From a bacterium (GTDB lineage Bacteria > Actinomycetota > Acidimicrobiia > Spongiisociales > ZC4RG35): a DNA stretch of 64,000 nt. Each line of letters opens with the position of its first letter. The first letter of the stretch is position 1. Below the pieces are notes generated by a model that made no database searches, was not told the origin of the DNA, and saw only the letters and a list, made by a program, of their open reading frames with translations. The stretch is taken from contig JAPPFD010000007.1 of the NCBI GenBank assembly GCA_028823995.1, forward strand, positions 1-64,000, given 5' to 3'. The translations under genes and the position numbers were made by a program. Below are positions 62,946 to 64,000 of this stretch, piece after piece.

Positions 62946-64000
62946 TCAGCGACTGTTCTCCCGCTCTTCCCGGCGACCCGCGGAGACCGATGAGGTGACA
63001 AGACTCAGAACATGTGGGGCGGTGATCGGGGTGCGGGTGATCTCTGCGACGCCCAGGTCCGACAGCGCCTCCTCGACGGCGGATGCGATGGCGGGCGCAG
63101 GACCGATGATCCCCGCCTCGCCGGATCCCTTGGCGCCCCACGGCATGGCCGGCGCCGGGGATTGGAAGTGGCGGACCACCATGTTCGGTATCTCGGTGGC
63201 GGTGGGCAGGTGGTAGTCGAGGAACGACGTCGACATCGGGTTCCCCCATTCGTCGTAATGGAGTTTCTCCAGGAGTGCGCCGCCGATTCCCTGTGCTATC
63301 CCGCCCACCACCTGCCCCCTGACGATCTGGGGGTTGATGACCGTGCCGCAGTCATGGGCCACGATGTACTCGAGGACCCGCACCTTCCCGGTGCCGACGT
63401 CCACGGACACGACCGCCCCGTGGGAGGCGTTGGTGTAGGTGGCGCAGCCATTGAGCCGCCCAAACTCGTCGGGATGGTGCTCGATGCCGGGAGGCTCGTA
63501 GCTGGCGGTGGCCTGCATGCCGGGTTTCACCCCTTCGGGCAGGTCGATGGTGCGAATGTTGGCAACCGTGGCGACGTCCCGCCACGTCACCGACGCTCCG
63601 GGCGTTCCGCGGACGCTGAACCGTCCGTCCTGAACCGTGATGTCGTCCGGCGACGCCTCCATCAGGTGAGCTGCGATGCGGGTCGCCTTGTCCATCACAA
63701 CGTCGGCGGCTTCCCGGAGGGCGCCCGAGGCCACGTTGGTGCTCCTGCTCCCCCAACTGCCGAGCCCGTAGGGAGTCCGGTCGGTGTCACCCATGACGAT
63801 CCGGACCTGGTCGCGCCCGACGCCCAGCGCCTCTGCGGCGAGCGAGGTCAGCATGGACTCGAGGCCCTGGCCCGAGGTGGAGACGCCCACCGAAACCACG
63901 GCGGTGCCGTCGGGGTTCATCCTGACCGAGCACGAGTCGAAAGAGGTCCAGTGCCCGCTGGTGGCGAAATACGACGGGGTCACGCCCTCGATGTAGCTGA
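62946..64000 (-). CDS. xanthine dehydrogenase/CO dehydrogenase-type molybdenum hydroxylase large subunit (partial)
   Basis: The frame enters from beyond 64000 and ends at 62946; about 350 C-terminal residues are visible. Moco-domain motifs include STSGQGLESMLT (the GQG loop), SRSTNVASGALREAA, DCGTVINPQIVRGQVVGGIAQGIGGAL, and the catalytic-Glu motif KGSGEAGIIGPA. It belongs to the family of xanthine, aldehyde and carbon-monoxide dehydrogenases. The active-site loop that separates the CO enzyme from others is outside the window. It is convergent with the catabolic operon. Confidence 0.9.
   Translation of the reverse strand, partial: SYIEGVTPSYFATSGHWTSFDSCSVRMNPDGTAVVSVGVSTSGQGLESMLTSLAAEALGVGRDQVRIVMGDTDRTPYGLGSWGSRSTNVASGALREAADVVMDKATRIAAHLMEASPDDITVQDGRFSVRGTPGASVTWRDVATVANIRTIDLPEGVKPGMQATASYEPPGIEHHPDEFGRLNGCATYTNASHGAVVSVDVGTGKVRVLEYIVAHDCGTVINPQIVRGQVVGGIAQGIGGALLEKLHYDEWGNPMSTSFLDYHLPTATEIPNMVVRHFQSPAPAMPWGAKGSGEAGIIGPAPAIASAVEEALSDLGVAEITRTPITAPHVLSLVTSSVSAGRREERENSR

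Overview
The window is high-GC, densely packed bacterial DNA with many GTG/TTG starts and overlapping stop/start codons. A quinol:cytochrome c reductase with a split (b6/IV-type) cytochrome b, deazaflavin (F420)-type Ddn and LLM oxidoreductases, a Rex repressor, a geranylgeranyl reductase-like protein and SLH/FN3 proteins together suggest an actinobacterium, perhaps of the Acidimicrobiia. That placement is inferred from gene content; no rRNA or other taxonomic marker is present.

Layout. 1-1807 (minus): a heme-copper-oxidase-subunit-I-like protein that has lost its metal-ligand histidines, coupled to a gene cut off by the window edge. 1923-7723 (plus): a respiratory bc-complex operon (membrane protein, 2x[4Fe-4S] ferredoxin, b6-like cytochrome b, subunit-IV-like protein, Rieske protein, two-heme cytochrome c, small membrane protein). 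7913-13506: a disturbed region. A substrate-binding lipoprotein is cut at its C-terminus by a 2.5-kb element with 18-bp perfect inverted repeats (IS1-like transposase plus small passenger genes, one with an SLH domain), and a 5'-truncated secreted metalloprotease with FN3 domains follows on the other side.

13546-26197 holds the most coherent unusual system. A minus-strand run (mtnA, BMP-type binding protein, ATPase, two permeases, perhaps a beta-lactamase-like protein) diverges from a plus-strand run (MTA/SAH-type deaminase, DUF985 cupin, two SDRs, class II aldolase-SDR fusion, nucleoside phosphorylase). Together these could import a 5'-modified nucleoside (5'-deoxyadenosine, methylthioadenosine or a relative), deaminate it, phosphorolyse it, isomerise the sugar phosphate and split it to dihydroxyacetone phosphate and an aldehyde. 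This resembles the known DHAP-shunt/5-deoxyribose salvage logic in a variant gene set.

26212-41789 carries rex, a geranylgeranyl-reductase-like flavoprotein, a hexapeptide-like repeat protein, a VWA lipoprotein, an amidase with an AtzG-like small partner, VOC, amidohydrolase, enolase-superfamily, DUF4386-like and Ddn-like genes, rtcB, a lipoprotein, a macro-domain protein and a cytidine-deaminase-fold enzyme. 42105-48874 has a repeat lipoprotein with Gly/Glu/His linkers next to an OmpR/histidine-kinase pair, a SLC13-type transporter with RCK_C domains and prephenate dehydratase. 48875-53268 has a 0.7-kb nearly gene-free stretch with a Fur-like palindrome, a small membrane protein and a minus-strand Rieske oxygenase/reductase operon. 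53421-62883 has a P-loop kinase-like gene, a membrane protein and an eight-gene coupled catabolic operon (SSS symporter, 46-aa membrane protein, acyl-CoA ligase, hydrolase, LLM flavoenzyme, SDR, amidase, enoyl-CoA hydratase). The window ends in a partial molybdenum hydroxylase large subunit. No rRNA, tRNA or CRISPR array was seen.
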